This document shows positions 26,244 to 35,151 of a stretch of 64,000 nt of DNA, in pieces. The stretch is from Chryseobacterium sp. GTDB lineage: Bacteria > Bacteroidota > Bacteroidia > Flavobacteriales > Weeksellaceae. The stretch is taken from contig JAITUA010000015.1 in the NCBI GenBank assembly GCA_031286615.1, positions 248,001-312,000 on the forward strand, given 5' to 3'. Both the position numbers and the translations under genes were made by a program. The notes beneath the pieces were generated by a model that was given only the letters and a program-made list of their open reading frames with translations, was not told the DNA's origin and did not search any database. Within the stretch, counting starts at the first letter, position 1; each line of letters starts with the position of its first letter.

Positions 26244-27548
26244 ATGAAAAAAATATGGCAGAAGGATAACCTTGCCACCAATATATTAGTCACTCAATTT
26301 ACCGTTGGGAAAGATCTTGACTTCGATGAGCGTTTGGCAAAATATGATGTCAAAGGTTCTATGGCACATTGCAAAATGTTAGCAGAAACCGGGATTATTT
26401 CCCAGGAAGAATCAGAGCAGATGATATCTGTTTTGAATACTATTTTAAATCAAATTGAAAATGGGACTTTTGAAATTGATAAAGAAGCTGAGGATATCCA
26501 TTCTCAGGTAGAAGCAATCTTAATTGAAGAATTAGGAGATACTGGAAAGAAAATCCATACCGCGAGATCAAGAAATGATCAGGTTTTATTGGATATTAAG
26601 CTCTATTTATTGGATGAGATCCGTACGATCACAGCTCTTACTGATGAGTTTTTCCAGATTCTGATTCAATTGGCAGATCAGCATAAGAATGTATTGCTTC
26701 CGGGGTATACCCATTTGCAGATTGCGATGCCTTCCTCATTCGGATTGTGGTTTGGAGCTTATGCGGAAGCGCTTTTGGATGATGTGGAAATGCTGTTTTC
26801 GGTGAAAAATATCATCAATAAAAATCCATTGGGATCAGCGGCAGGTTATGGTTCGTCTTTTCCGATCAACCGTGAAAGTACAACCTATAACTTAGGATTC
26901 CAGTCGATGAACTATAATTCTGTATACGCTCAGATGACCCGTGGAAAGTCAGAAAAAATGCTGGCGATGTCTATGGCAACTTTAGCGGGAACACTCGGGA
27001 AATTTGCTTATGATGTATGCCTGTATTTGAATCAAAACTTTGATTTTATCAGCTTTCCAAAGGAGTTTACTACGGGAAGCAGTATTATGCCTCATAAAAA
27101 GAATCCGGATATCTTTGAGCTGGTTCGTGCACGATGCAACAGAATTCAGTCACTTCCGAATGAACTCATTTTATTGACAAATAATCTGCCTTCAGGATAT
27201 CACAGAGATGTACAGCTGACCAAAGAAATTCTTTTCCCAGCTATTGATTCCCTGAAAGAATGTCTGGAGATTCTAAGCTACACTTTACCTAATATTCAGG
27301 TAAAAGACGGAATTCTGGATGATGAGAAGTACAAATACCTTTTCAGTGTAGAGAAGATCAATGAAGAAGTAAAAAACGGAAGTTCTTTCCGTGATGCTTA
27401 TGTGAAAGTAGGGCAGGAAATTGAAAACAACGAGTTCGAATTTGAACCTGGAAATCTTGAACATACCCACCAGGGAAGTATCGGAAATCTTTGTCTGGAT
27501 AAAATAGAATATCAGTTCAATAAACTGAAAAATAAATTATTGGGTTAG
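26244..27548 (+). CDS. argH: Argininosuccinate lyase
   Basis: A 434-residue fumarase/aspartase-superfamily enzyme releasing arginine and fumarate. Motifs: HTARSRNDQVLLDIKLY, LPGYTHLQIAMPSSFG, LGSAAGYGSSFPINRE and the superfamily signature GSSIMPHKKNPDIFELVRA with its mobile catalytic loop. Length is slightly below the usual 450-460 residues. It closes the cluster and is followed by a long repeat-filled gap. Confidence 0.96.
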   Translation: MKKIWQKDNLATNILVTQFTVGKDLDFDERLAKYDVKGSMAHCKMLAETGIISQEESEQMISVLNTILNQIENGTFEIDKEAEDIHSQVEAILIEELGDTGKKIHTARSRNDQVLLDIKLYLLDEIRTITALTDEFFQILIQLADQHKNVLLPGYTHLQIAMPSSFGLWFGAYAEALLDDVEMLFSVKNIINKNPLGSAAGYGSSFPINRESTTYNLGFQSMNYNSVYAQMTRGKSEKMLAMSMATLAGTLGKFAYDVCLYLNQNFDFISFPKEFTTGSSIMPHKKNPDIFELVRARCNRIQSLPNELILLTNNLPSGYHRDVQLTKEILFPAIDSLKECLEILSYTLPNIQVKDGILDDEKYKYLFSVEKINEEVKNGSSFRDAYVKVGQEIENNEFEFEPGNLEHTHQGSIGNLCLDKIEYQFNKLKNKLLG

Positions 27549-27553
27549 AATCT

Positions 27554-27681
27554 AAGCCATTAAGGTCGTTAAAAACTTAAGTAAAATCAGTAGAATTTCT
27601 AAATTATTTTAGTCTGCTGCCTTTTCGTTGTGAAAGCCTTAATCTTATAAATCTTATCTGCTTAAGTGATCTTAATGGTTG
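27554..27681. repeat. Palindromic intergenic repeat, AACCATTAAG family, copy C
   Basis: Left end GCCATTAAGG (27556-27565) and right end CTTAATGGTT (27671-27680), with an AT-rich interior. It starts six bases after the argH stop. Confidence 0.75.
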
Positions 27682-27718
27682 GATTTTACTCCGCTCTTTG
27701 AATTTGATGATTGATAAA

Positions 27719-27850
27719 TTGAACCATTAAGGTAGATGAATGGTTAATATAAGTTAAGAGAATCTGCGGTTTTTTCAGCTGCATAGTTTTAAAATTCGCT
27801 TGCGAATTCCTTAATAATTTTTCATCTCTTATAAGCTCTTAATGGTTTAA
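27719..27850. repeat. Palindromic intergenic repeat, AACCATTAAG family, copy D
   Basis: TTGAACCATTAAGG (27719-27732) to CTTAATGGTTTAA (27838-27850). The interior carries AATTCGCTTGCGAATT, an inner palindrome. Copies C and D are tandem, in the same gap. Confidence 0.8.
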
Positions 27851-27934
27851 ATAAAGGATTTATTCTAAATGTAGTGGATTTTTCACCTTATGAAGCATCA
27901 CTTACAGTTTGAAATTTAGATTAAATATGCAGGG

Positions 27935-28030
27935 CGAAATTTTATCGGAGATAAAATCCTTGCGTCTTTGCGTTTTCTAACAAAATCAGAGATTATAAAG
28001 AGTTTGGTATACGCAAAGGCGCAAAGACAA
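27935..28030. repeat. TTGCGTCTTTGCG repeat, copy 2
   Basis: TTTATCGGAGATAAA (27941-27955) precedes TTGCGTCTTTGCG (27960-27972), and ACGCAAAGGCGCAAAGAC (28011-28028) is its inverted partner. A close relative is at 55371-55446. Together with copies C and D it accounts for most of the 566-base gap 27549-28114, in which no gene is visible. Confidence 0.72.
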
Positions 28031-28114
28031 TGATGTGAATTATTTTTAAGGCGCAAGAAAATCAGAGATTTTCAGCAAGAAGTTTAAGTCAGTTTGGGTT
28101 TAAAAATAGAAGGA

Positions 28115-28576
28115 TTATTCCAGATCAATTTTGAACTTGGTAGACTTTTTCACCTCGTGAAGCACAATTGAACTGTGGTACTGCCCGATGTTAGGAATGT
28201 TTGAGATCACATTCACAGCAAATTCATTATATGAATTGATATCTTTGGCAATGATCTTCAACATATAGTCATACTCCCCGGAAAGGCTGATGATTTCCTG
28301 TACTTCATCATATTTTCCGATGTGGTTCTCAAAGGTTTCCAATACTTTCTTGGATTGTTCCTTGAGACGGACATTACAGTAGACCACAATATTTAACCCA
28401 AGTTTTTCACGGCTTAAAAGTCCTACATACTTTTGAATGATCCCATGTTTCTCCAGTTGTTTGATTCGCTCATACGTAGGAGTAAAGGTAAGACCAATTT
28501 TTTCGGAAATTTCTTTAACCGATAATGTAGAGTCTTCCTGAATAATGCTGAGAATCATTTTGTCTTTTAAATCCAT
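28115..28576 (-). CDS. Lrp/AsnC family transcriptional regulator
   Basis: A 153-residue feast/famine regulator. The N-terminal winged HTH is visible (DLKDKMILSIIQEDSTLSVKEISEKIGLTFTPTYERIKQLEKHGII), followed by a RAM effector domain with LNIVVYCNVRLK, IISLSGEYDYMLKIIAKDI and a C-terminal strand HEVKKSTKFKI. Such proteins form octamers that bind amino acids. It is divergent from pyrB and next to the arginine cluster, so control of arg, pyr or itself is plausible but not shown by sequence. Confidence 0.92.
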   Translation of the reverse strand: MDLKDKMILSIIQEDSTLSVKEISEKIGLTFTPTYERIKQLEKHGIIQKYVGLLSREKLGLNIVVYCNVRLKEQSKKVLETFENHIGKYDEVQEIISLSGEYDYMLKIIAKDINSYNEFAVNVISNIPNIGQYHSSIVLHEVKKSTKFKIDLE

Positions 28577-28595
28577 AAAATAATTTGAGTTGTAA

Positions 28596-28603
28596 CAAAA
28601 ATA
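28596..28603 (-). promoter_or_regulatory. lrp-family gene -7 element
   Basis: Plus-strand CAAAAATA reads TATTTTTG on the minus strand, fitting TANNTTTG, 20 bases before the start codon at 28576. Confidence 0.5.
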
Positions 28604-28661
28604 TTAATTTTAAATGAGAATAAGGAAATACTGAGGTTTTTAATTTATTTTAAATTTTGTT

Positions 28662-28692
28662 TTTGTAGGTTCATAAAATTGTTGTATCTTTG
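28662..28692 (+). promoter_or_regulatory. pyrB leader promoter
   Basis: TTTG (28662-28665), a 19-base spacer and TATCTTTG (28685-28692) match the Bacteroidota consensus closely. The expected transcription start, about six bases later, falls next to the leader ATG at 28699, so the leader ORF would be leaderless or nearly so. Confidence 0.75.
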
Positions 28693-28698
28693 CACCTA

Positions 28699-28770
28699 AT
28701 GAATAAAAAAGCATTTATATCATTAGATTTACCGGGCGAAAGCGCCCTTTACGATATTTATTGTTATTAG
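28699..28770 (+). CDS. Putative 23-codon leader peptide of pyrB
   Basis: ATG 28699 opens a 23-residue frame beginning MNKKAFISLDLPGES and ending DIYCY, with TAG at 28768-28770. The stop overlaps the first bases of the terminator stem (28769-28790), so a ribosome reaching the stop would cover the hairpin. A 5-base stem lies inside codons 12-16, followed by a T-rich stretch. This is the layout of the enterobacterial pyrBI leader. The peptide sequence itself has no obvious regulatory codon run. Translation is unproven. Confidence 0.55.
   Translation: MNKKAFISLDLPGESALYDIYCY
28734..28747 (+). promoter_or_regulatory. Pause-like hairpin in the pyrB leader
   Basis: GGGCG AAAG CGCCC forms a GC-only 5-base stem, immediately followed by CTTTACGATATTTATTGTTA, in which many of the bases are T. 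A hairpin before a U-rich stretch is what slows polymerase at low UTP in pyrBI attenuation. Its GCGAA (28736-28740) could alternatively pair with TTCGC (28785-28789) of the terminator. Confidence 0.6.
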
Positions 28771-28796
28771 CGAAGATTGTTGTCTTCGCTTTTTTT
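28769..28796 (+). terminator. Attenuator terminator before pyrB
   Basis: A perfect 8-base stem AGCGAAGA (28769-28776) / TCTTCGCT (28783-28790) with a 6-base loop is followed by T6 (28791-28796). It lies downstream of the promoter and 19 bases upstream of the pyrB ATG, so it must be bypassed for pyrB expression. Confidence 0.88.
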
Positions 28797-28815
28797 ATGC
28801 CCAAAAATAAGAATT

Positions 28816-29706
28816 ATGTTTACGATTACAGAACTAAGCACCGAGAGAATCAACAGTATACTGACAGAAGCGATGGCTTTTGCGAACGGTAAAACTGCTA
28901 AAATTGAAGGAGAAGTTTTTTGCTCAAACCTTTTCTTCGAAGACAGTACAAGAACGAAAACAAGTTTTGATCTTGCAGAAAGAAAACTGGGACTTCAGGT
29001 AGTTCCGTTTGATGCATCACACAGTTCGGTAAACAAAGGCGAAAGTCTTTATGATACAGTAAAGACCATTGAAAGTATAGGAGTAAACCTTGTGGTAATC
29101 CGGGATAAGAAAGACAGGTACTTCGAAGAATTAAAGAATATCAGCATTCCGGTGATTAATGGAGGAGACGGAACAGGAAACCATCCTTCACAATGTATGC
29201 TGGATCTACTGACCATCTATCAGGAATTCGGGAAGTTTGAAGGATTGAAGGTAGGAATTGTAGGCGATGTAAAACACAGCCGTGTAGCGAACTCAAATGC
29301 GGAGGCTTTAAGAAGATTAGGCGCTAAAGTATACTTTTCAGGACCGGAACAGTGGTTTGACGAAGGAGCTTTAATCAACGGGACTTATATGTCAGTAGAT
29401 GAACTGATCGGCGAAGTGGATGTTTTAATGTTATTAAGAATCCAGCACGAAAGGCACGATGCTGCAATGAGTTTCACTGCTTCAGAATACCATAAAAGAT
29501 ATGGCTTGACTAAAGAAAGAGAACAGTCAATGAAAGAAGAAGCAATCATCATGCACCCGGCTCCAATAAACAGAGGAGTGGAGATAGATTCAGACCTTGT
29601 AGAATGCAAGAGATCAAGAATCTTTAAGCAAATGCAAAATGGAGTATTCGCAAGAATGGCCATTTTGAAAGAAGCGTTGGAAAGTAAGGGTTATACCTTT
29701 AAGTAA
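28816..29706 (+). CDS. pyrB: Aspartate carbamoyltransferase catalytic subunit
   Basis: A 296-residue enzyme forming carbamoyl aspartate, the committed step of pyrimidine synthesis. The carbamoyl-phosphate motif STRTKTSF is at residues 44-51; [17 protein letters not shown] and [12 protein letters not shown] are conserved. The ATG at 28816 gives the expected N-terminus MFTITELS; an upstream TTG frame runs through the terminator hairpin and is rejected. No pyrI regulatory-subunit gene follows. Expression is probably controlled by the attenuator in front. Confidence 0.95.
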   Translation: MFTITELSTERINSILTEAMAFANGKTAKIEGEVFCSNLFFEDSTRTKTSFDLAERKLGLQVVPFDASHSSVNKGESLYDTVKTIESIGVNLVVIRDKKDRYFEELKNISIPVINGGDGTGNHPSQCMLDLLTIYQEFGKFEGLKVGIVGDVKHSRVANSNAEALRRLGAKVYFSGPEQWFDEGALINGTYMSVDELIGEVDVLMLLRIQHERHDAAMSFTASEYHKRYGLTKEREQSMKEEAIIMHPAPINRGVEIDSDLVECKRSRIFKQMQNGVFARMAILKEALESKGYTFK

Positions 29707-29737
29707 GAGCCAAGTAAGAAGTTAAAAGTTAAAGAGA

Positions 29738-29825
29738 CCCGTAGGGGCGAGCTGTTAATAGCAATGGGTGAAGCCCATAGAAACAAAGGATGAAAATCCG
29801 AGCCCTGTAGGGGCGGTCTGTTAAT
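29738..29825. repeat. CCCTGTAGGGGCG direct repeat with inner hairpin
   Basis: CCCGTAGGGGCGAGCTGTTA (29738-29757) and CCCTGTAGGGGCGGTCTGTT (29803-29822) are near-identical direct repeats. Between them ATGGGTGAAGCCCAT (29764-29778) can fold. It occupies the pyrB-carA gap. Confidence 0.7.
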
Positions 29826-29862
29826 GATATATAAATAAAATAATAAGAGATAAAAGTTTAAA

Positions 29863-30936
29863 ATGAAGAAAAAATTAATACTGGAGTCCGGTGAAGTGTT
29901 TCATGGAGAAGGTTTCGGAGCAGAATTGGAAACTGCAGGGGAAGTAGTTTTCAATACCGGAATGACAGGGTATCAGGAATTGATTTCTGACCCATCGTAT
30001 TGCGGTCAGATTGTTTGTATGACCTATCCGCTTATCGGAAATTATGGTATTAACCGTGATGATTATGAAAGTATTGAGCCGGCAATCAAAGGGCTTATCG
30101 TAAAAGAACTTTGCGATCTTCCTTCCAATTTCCGTACTCAGATTACTTTAGATGAATTATTTAAAAAGAAAAACCTTTCAGGAATTTCAGGAATTGATAC
30201 AAGAAGACTGACAAGGATTCTTCGTAACTATGGAGTTGTAAAAGGAAAAATCGTAAATGCTGATGCTGATGAAGCTGCCGTAGCTTCTGAACTGAAAACA
30301 ACAACTTTTCCAATCAATCAGGTAGAGGAGGTTTCTACAAAAACACCTTACGCCAACCCGAACAGAGGTTTCAAAGTAGTTTTGGTAGACTTCGGGGCAA
30401 AACTGGGGATCATCAGAGAACTGTCTCAAAGAAACTGTGACATCATTGTGGTTTCTCAGGATACTACAGCAGAAGAAATCCTGTTGATGAATCCAGATGG
30501 AATTATGTTGTCAAACGGTCCTGGTGACCCTGAAGATGTACCGCATGCTTTAGACATGATCAGAGGATTATTAGGAAAAGTTCCAATCTTCGGAATCTGT
30601 TTAGGACACCAATTGATCGGTCTTGCTTGTGGAGCAAAAACTTTCAAACTGAAATTCGGACACAGAGGAGGAAATCACCCGGTATTGGATTTAGAGAAAA
30701 ATACGGTAGCCATTACTTCTCAAAACCACGGATATGCGGTAGATCAGAAAAGCTTAAAAGGAACAGACCTTATTGAAACCCACATCGCTTTGAACGACAG
30801 AACAAACGAAGGATTAAAACACAAAATCCATCCTTGTTTCTCAGTTCAGTATCACCCTGAAGCAAGTCCGGGCCCTGAAGATGCAAACTACCTGTTTGAT
30901 GAGTTCATTCAAATGATGGAGGACTTTAAAAAGTAA
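29863..30936 (+). CDS. carA: Carbamoyl-phosphate synthase small subunit
   Basis: A 357-residue glutamine amidotransferase subunit that delivers ammonia to CarB. The N-terminal CPSase domain (EVVFNTGMTGYQELISDPSY) is followed by a class I amidotransferase with the catalytic Cys in FGICLGHQLIGLACG and His/Glu in QYHPEASPGPED; FGHRGGNHPV is also conserved. Carbamoyl phosphate made with CarB serves both pyrB and argF'. carB follows after an inserted four-helix-bundle gene. Confidence 0.96.
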   Translation: MKKKLILESGEVFHGEGFGAELETAGEVVFNTGMTGYQELISDPSYCGQIVCMTYPLIGNYGINRDDYESIEPAIKGLIVKELCDLPSNFRTQITLDELFKKKNLSGISGIDTRRLTRILRNYGVVKGKIVNADADEAAVASELKTTTFPINQVEEVSTKTPYANPNRGFKVVLVDFGAKLGIIRELSQRNCDIIVVSQDTTAEEILLMNPDGIMLSNGPGDPEDVPHALDMIRGLLGKVPIFGICLGHQLIGLACGAKTFKLKFGHRGGNHPVLDLEKNTVAITSQNHGYAVDQKSLKGTDLIETHIALNDRTNEGLKHKIHPCFSVQYHPEASPGPEDANYLFDEFIQMMEDFKK

Positions 30937-30946
30937 GAAAGACATT

Positions 30947-31373
30947 AGATATTAGACATCAGATAGCAGACTCTATTATGCATAATTTTGAAAAACTGGT
31001 TTTTTGGCAGAAATCGATTGAACTTGCAAAAGAAGTTTACATCATTTGTGCAGAGTTACCTAAAGATGAAAAGTTTGGTTTGGTTTCTCAAATTAAAAGA
31101 TCTGTAATCTCTATTCCTTCCAATATAGCAGAAGGAGCAGGAAGAAATAATGACAGAGAGTTTTATCATTTTCTTGGAATTGCAAATGCTTCCTCCTTTG
31201 AGCTGCAGACACAGTTAATTTTAACCAAAGAATTAAATTTGCTCGAAGCAGAAAAAGTTAATAGTTTAATATCAAATCTGAATGAAATTCAAAGAATGAT
31301 TTATTCATTCAAAAATAATTTAAAAAAGTAAAAAACATCTTGTTGGAGGTCTGAAATCTGACATCTAACATCT
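30947..31373. repeat. Imperfect inverted repeats flanking the four-helix-bundle gene
   Basis: Left 24 bases (30947-30970, AGATATTAGACATC then AGATAGCAGA) match the reverse complement of the right 24 bases (31350-31373, TCTGAAATCTGACATC then TAACATCT) at 19 positions. The pair encloses exactly the small ORF between carA and carB, suggesting the whole 427-base unit was inserted as one piece. Confidence 0.65.
30978..31331 (+). CDS. Four-helix-bundle protein (23S rRNA IVS/S23-like family)
   Basis: A 117-residue all-helical protein beginning HNFEKLVFWQKSIELAKEVY, with SQIKRSVISIPSNIAEGAGR and FYHFLGIANASSFELQTQL, the conserved core of the family first seen in intervening sequences of 23S rRNA genes. 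Here it is not in rRNA but between carA and carB, flanked by inverted repeats. The function of the family is unclear; nucleic-acid binding has been suggested. It does not disturb the reading frames of the neighbours and may be co-transcribed with them. Confidence 0.9.
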   Translation: MHNFEKLVFWQKSIELAKEVYIICAELPKDEKFGLVSQIKRSVISIPSNIAEGAGRNNDREFYHFLGIANASSFELQTQLILTKELNLLEAEKVNSLISNLNEIQRMIYSFKNNLKK

Positions 31374-31392
31374 TGTATCTAAAAAAAGAAAA

Positions 31393-34300
31393 ATGGCAAA
31401 ACGTACAGATATAAAAACAATTTTAGTAATCGGTTCAGGACCTATCATCATTGGTCAGGCAGCTGAATTTGATTACGCAGGAACGCAGGCTTGCCTGTCT
31501 TTAAAAGAAGAGGGCTACAAGGTAATTTTGATCAACTCAAACCCTGCAACGATCATGACGGATGTGGAAATCGCGGATAAAGTATATATCGAGCCGATTT
31601 CATTACAGTTTGTAAGCCACATCATCAGAAAAGAACGTCCGGATGCATTATTACCAACATTAGGAGGTCAGACAGGGCTAAACATGGCGGTAGAATTGGA
31701 AAAATCAGGAATTCTTGAAGAATGCAAAGTGGAAGTATTGGGAACGAAGCTTTCTGCAATCAACAGAGCAGAAGACAGAGACCTTTTCCGTGAGTTGATG
31801 AGAGAATTGAATGAGCCGGTTCCGGAATCTGATATCGTAAATACAGTAGAAGGAGCACTTGCTTTCGCAGATGAAATCGGATATCCTGTAATTGTTCGTC
31901 CTGCCTTTACAATGGGGGGAACAGGAGGGGGTATTGCTTCCAACGAGGTAGAATTGAAAGAAATTGCCGAATTAGGATTAAAGCACAGCCCGGTTACACA
32001 ATGTTTGATTGAAAAATCAATCGCTGGTTTCAAAGAAATTGAATATGAAGTAATGCGTGATGCAAACGACAATGCCATTGTGGTTTGTAACATGGAAAAT
32101 ATTGACCCGGTAGGAGTTCACACAGGAGACTCTATCGTAGTAGCACCTTCTCAGACCCTTTCAGACAGAGAGTATCAGTTGCTGAGAAATGCTTCACTGA
32201 AAATCATCAGAGCGTTAGGTATCGAAGGTGGATGTAACGTACAGCTTGCACTGGATCCACACTCTTTTGAATACTATATCATCGAAGTAAACCCTAGAGT
32301 ATCCCGTTCATCAGCTTTAGCAAGTAAAGCAACAGGTTACCCGATTGCAAAAATCGCTGCAAAAATCGCTGTAGGTTTAACACTTGATGAAATCATGAAC
32401 CCGGTAACTGGAAAAACATACGCATGTTTTGAGCCGGCTCTTGACTATGTGGTTACAAAATTCCCAAGATTCCCATTCGATAAATTTGAGACGGCGGACA
32501 GAAGACTTTCTACTCAGATGAAAGCTACTGGTGAAGTAATGGCCATCGGAAGAAACCTTGAAGAATCTTTACAGAAAGCAATCCGTTCATTAGAAACAGG
32601 AATCAAGCATTTAGGATTAAAAACAAAACAAGCTGAAGCACTTACTGCTGAGGAAATCGAAAGAAGAATCAGAGTGTGTGATGATGAGAGACTATTCATC
32701 ATCGGAGATGCTTTAAGAAGAGGATACGATTGGGAACAGATTGTAGAATGGAGCAAAATTGATAAATTCTTCATCTGGAAACTAAAAAAGTTAGTTGACT
32801 TCGAAAAAGTAATCGCTGCCAACAAATTCGATAAAGAAACATTAATTGAAGCGAAGAGATTAGGTTTCGCAGATATCAATATCGCAGTTCTTTGGGATGT
32901 AAAAGAACGTGAGGTTTTCAACTTCAGAAAAGAAAACGGAGTAATGCCTGTTTACAAAATGGTAGACACTTGTGCTGCTGAATTTGAAAGTGAAACTCCT
33001 TATTTCTACGGAACTTACGAGGAAGAGAACGAAAGTGTTGTTTCAGACAAAGAAAAAATCATCGTACTAGGTTCCGGACCTATCAGAATCGGGCAGGGAG
33101 TTGAGTTTGATTACGCTACTGTTCACTCAGTATGGGCGATCAAAGAAATGGGTTACGAAGCAATTATCATCAATAACAACCCTGAAACTGTTTCTACAGA
33201 TTTCTCAATCTCTGATAAACTTTACTTCGAGCCGCTTACAGAAGAAGATGTAATGAACATCATCGAGCTTGAAAAGCCTAAAGGAGTAGTGGTACAGTTC
33301 GGAGGACAAACTGCGATCAACCTTGCAGATAAATTAGCCTCTCACGGAGTACAGATCTTAGGAACTTCACTGGAAGATCTTGACAGAGCTGAAAACAGAG
33401 ATAAATTTGAAAAAGCACTTCAGGAACTTGGAATTCCTCAGCCAAAAGGAAGAACTTCAACTTCTAAAGAAGAAGCTATAAAAATTGCTAACGAAATCGG
33501 TTACCCGGTATTGGTGCGTCCAAGCTACGTTCTTGGAGGTAGAGCAATGGAAATTGTATACGCAGAAGCAGAACTGGCTTACTACATGGAGCATGCGGTA
33601 GAAGCAAGCCCTGAGCACCCTGTTTTGGTTGACAAATACATGGTAGGAAAAGAAATTGAGGTTGATGCAATCTGTGACGGAGAAACAGTAGTGATTCCGG
33701 GAATTATGGAGCACATTGAAAGAGCAGGAGTTCACTCCGGAGACTCTATCGCAGTATATCCACCACAGAATATCTCTCAAAGTGAAATAGATACTTTGGT
33801 AGACTATACACAGAGACTGGCAAAAGGATTGAAAGTTATCGGATTAATGAACATCCAATACGTTCTTTTTGAAGGAAATGTATATGTAATCGAAGTAAAC
33901 CCTCGTTCTTCAAGAACAGTTCCTTTCTTATCTAAAATCACAGAAGTTCCAATGGCTAACCTTGCAACAAAGGCAATCTTAGGACAAAAGCTGAAAGATT
34001 TAGGATACGAAAACGGATTGGTTCCAAACAAAGAAGGAGTATTTGTAAAAGTACCGGTATTCTCTTTCTCTAAACTAACGAAAGTTGATATTTCTTTAGG
34101 CCCTGAAATGAAGTCTACAGGAGAAGTTATGGGGAAAGATACAACTCTTGAAAAGGCACTTTACAAAGGATTGGTTGCAGCAGGAAGAAAAGTTCCAATG
34201 CACGGATCTATACTGTTCACTGTAGCAGATAAGCACAAAGACGAAGCAGCGGCTCTTGCAGCAAGATTCCATGAAGTAGGATTCAGAATCTGGGCTACAG

Positions 34301-34575
34301 AAGGTACTGCGAAATTCTTCGAGGAAAAAGGAATACCTTGCAAGATCGGATACAAAATCGGAGAAGAAAGTGTAAACCTTATCGACCTTATTCAGAAAGG
34401 AAAAGTTCAGTATGTTGTGAATACCACTACAAAAGGTAAACAGGCAGAAAGAGACGGATTCCAGATCAGAAGAATGAGTGTGGAAAACGGTGTTCCTTGT
34501 TTAACTTCAATGGATACGGTAGAAGCAATCTTAAAAGTAATCGAAAGCATGAGCTTCAAAATGGAGACGATGTAA
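31393..34575 (+). CDS. carB: Carbamoyl-phosphate synthase large subunit
   Basis: A 1060-residue synthetase with two homologous ATP-grasp halves. The first opens [23 protein letters not shown] and contains [17 protein letters not shown]; the second opens [19 protein letters not shown] and contains [16 protein letters not shown], with [14 protein letters not shown]. The C-terminal MGS-like allosteric domain ([34 protein letters not shown]) is the site where UMP and ornithine act in Escherichia coli. Length is normal for the full enzyme. A strong terminator follows. Confidence 0.97.
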   Translation: MAKRTDIKTILVIGSGPIIIGQAAEFDYAGTQACLSLKEEGYKVILINSNPATIMTDVEIADKVYIEPISLQFVSHIIRKERPDALLPTLGGQTGLNMAVELEKSGILEECKVEVLGTKLSAINRAEDRDLFRELMRELNEPVPESDIVNTVEGALAFADEIGYPVIVRPAFTMGGTGGGIASNEVELKEIAELGLKHSPVTQCLIEKSIAGFKEIEYEVMRDANDNAIVVCNMENIDPVGVHTGDSIVVAPSQTLSDREYQLLRNASLKIIRALGIEGGCNVQLALDPHSFEYYIIEVNPRVSRSSALASKATGYPIAKIAAKIAVGLTLDEIMNPVTGKTYACFEPALDYVVTKFPRFPFDKFETADRRLSTQMKATGEVMAIGRNLEESLQKAIRSLETGIKHLGLKTKQAEALTAEEIERRIRVCDDERLFIIGDALRRGYDWEQIVEWSKIDKFFIWKLKKLVDFEKVIAANKFDKETLIEAKRLGFADINIAVLWDVKEREVFNFRKENGVMPVYKMVDTCAAEFESETPYFYGTYEEENESVVSDKEKIIVLGSGPIRIGQGVEFDYATVHSVWAIKEMGYEAIIINNNPETVSTDFSISDKLYFEPLTEEDVMNIIELEKPKGVVVQFGGQTAINLADKLASHGVQILGTSLEDLDRAENRDKFEKALQELGIPQPKGRTSTSKEEAIKIANEIGYPVLVRPSYVLGGRAMEIVYAEAELAYYMEHAVEASPEHPVLVDKYMVGKEIEVDAICDGETVVIPGIMEHIERAGVHSGDSIAVYPPQNISQSEIDTLVDYTQRLAKGLKVIGLMNIQYVLFEGNVYVIEVNPRSSRTVPFLSKITEVPMANLATKAILGQKLKDLGYENGLVPNKEGVFVKVPVFSFSKLTKVDISLGPEMKSTGEVMGKDTTLEKALYKGLVAAGRKVPMHGSILFTVADKHKDEAAALAARFHEVGFRIWATEGTAKFFEEKGIPCKIGYKIGEESVNLIDLIQKGKVQYVVNTTTKGKQAERDGFQIRRMSVENGVPCLTSMDTVEAILKVIESMSFKMETM

Positions 34576-34596
34576 TTTCGAGAATTAAATATTCAA

Positions 34597-34627
34597 AATC
34601 CCGCAAGTTTTCTTGTGGGATTTTTTT
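34597..34627 (+). terminator. carB terminator
   Basis: AATCCCGCAAG (34597-34607) pairs with CTTGTGGGATT (34612-34622), with one G-U pair, followed by T5. It ends the pyrB-carA-carB region. Confidence 0.88.
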
Positions 34628-34693
34628 ATCGGAAAAACTCATAAATTAAACTTATCTGATTATTTTTACAAAAACCATCTAAACTTCAATACA

Positions 34694-35137
34694 ATGAGTA
34701 CAAAGTCAATTACGATAGGATTCTTAAGCTTTATTTTCGTAATGGTACTTTCAGGATGTTCCTGGTTGACTGATTTTTATATTCAGAATCTGACCGGGGC
34801 CAAAAAAATAATAAAGATCAATTATAGTTATCCTATCTCAAAAGCGATTGATAATGGATCCGGCAACTTTGGATTTAGTTATGAGAATGGAATACTATCA
34901 CCGCGGTCTTTTTATAAAATAAAAAATCCCAAGTCTCTTGAAAAAATAGAAATAAGAGATTCTTCCATCGTTGTTGAACTTTATCCAAATTCAACAACAA
35001 AAATTTACAACAGTCATAATGGAAGTTGGAGATATAAGATTAAAAGTGTTGAGATTGATGGAACAATATTTTATCCTGCGGAACTGCAGAATAAAAGCCG
35101 GTACATTCGTAATGATTATGTTTATAAAATTGAATAA
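34694..35137 (+). CDS. Hypothetical lipoprotein
   Basis: ATG 34694 gives a 147-residue protein with a lipoprotein signal peptide: MSTKSITIGFLSFIFVMVLSGC, the lipobox LSGC placing the acylated Cys at residue 22. The frame also opens upstream but those residues run through the carB terminator tail and are not credible. The mature part is beta-rich and polar (KKIIKINYSYPISK, YKIKSVEIDGTIFYPAEL). No family is recognised. It is followed 14 bases later by another hypothetical gene. Confidence 0.75.
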   Translation: MSTKSITIGFLSFIFVMVLSGCSWLTDFYIQNLTGAKKIIKINYSYPISKAIDNGSGNFGFSYENGILSPRSFYKIKNPKSLEKIEIRDSSIVVELYPNSTTKIYNSHNGSWRYKIKSVEIDGTIFYPAELQNKSRYIRNDYVYKIE

Positions 35138-35151
35138 AGAAAAAAGCCAGA

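Noticed and set aside
28777-28815. TTG start extending pyrB upstream
   Set aside because: The extra residues come from the terminator hairpin and its T-run; the ATG at 28816 gives the family N-terminus.
31668-34355. Several long minus-strand frames opposite carB
   Set aside because: They are Ser- and Phe-rich antisense frames of a strongly coding gene, without promoter or domain features.
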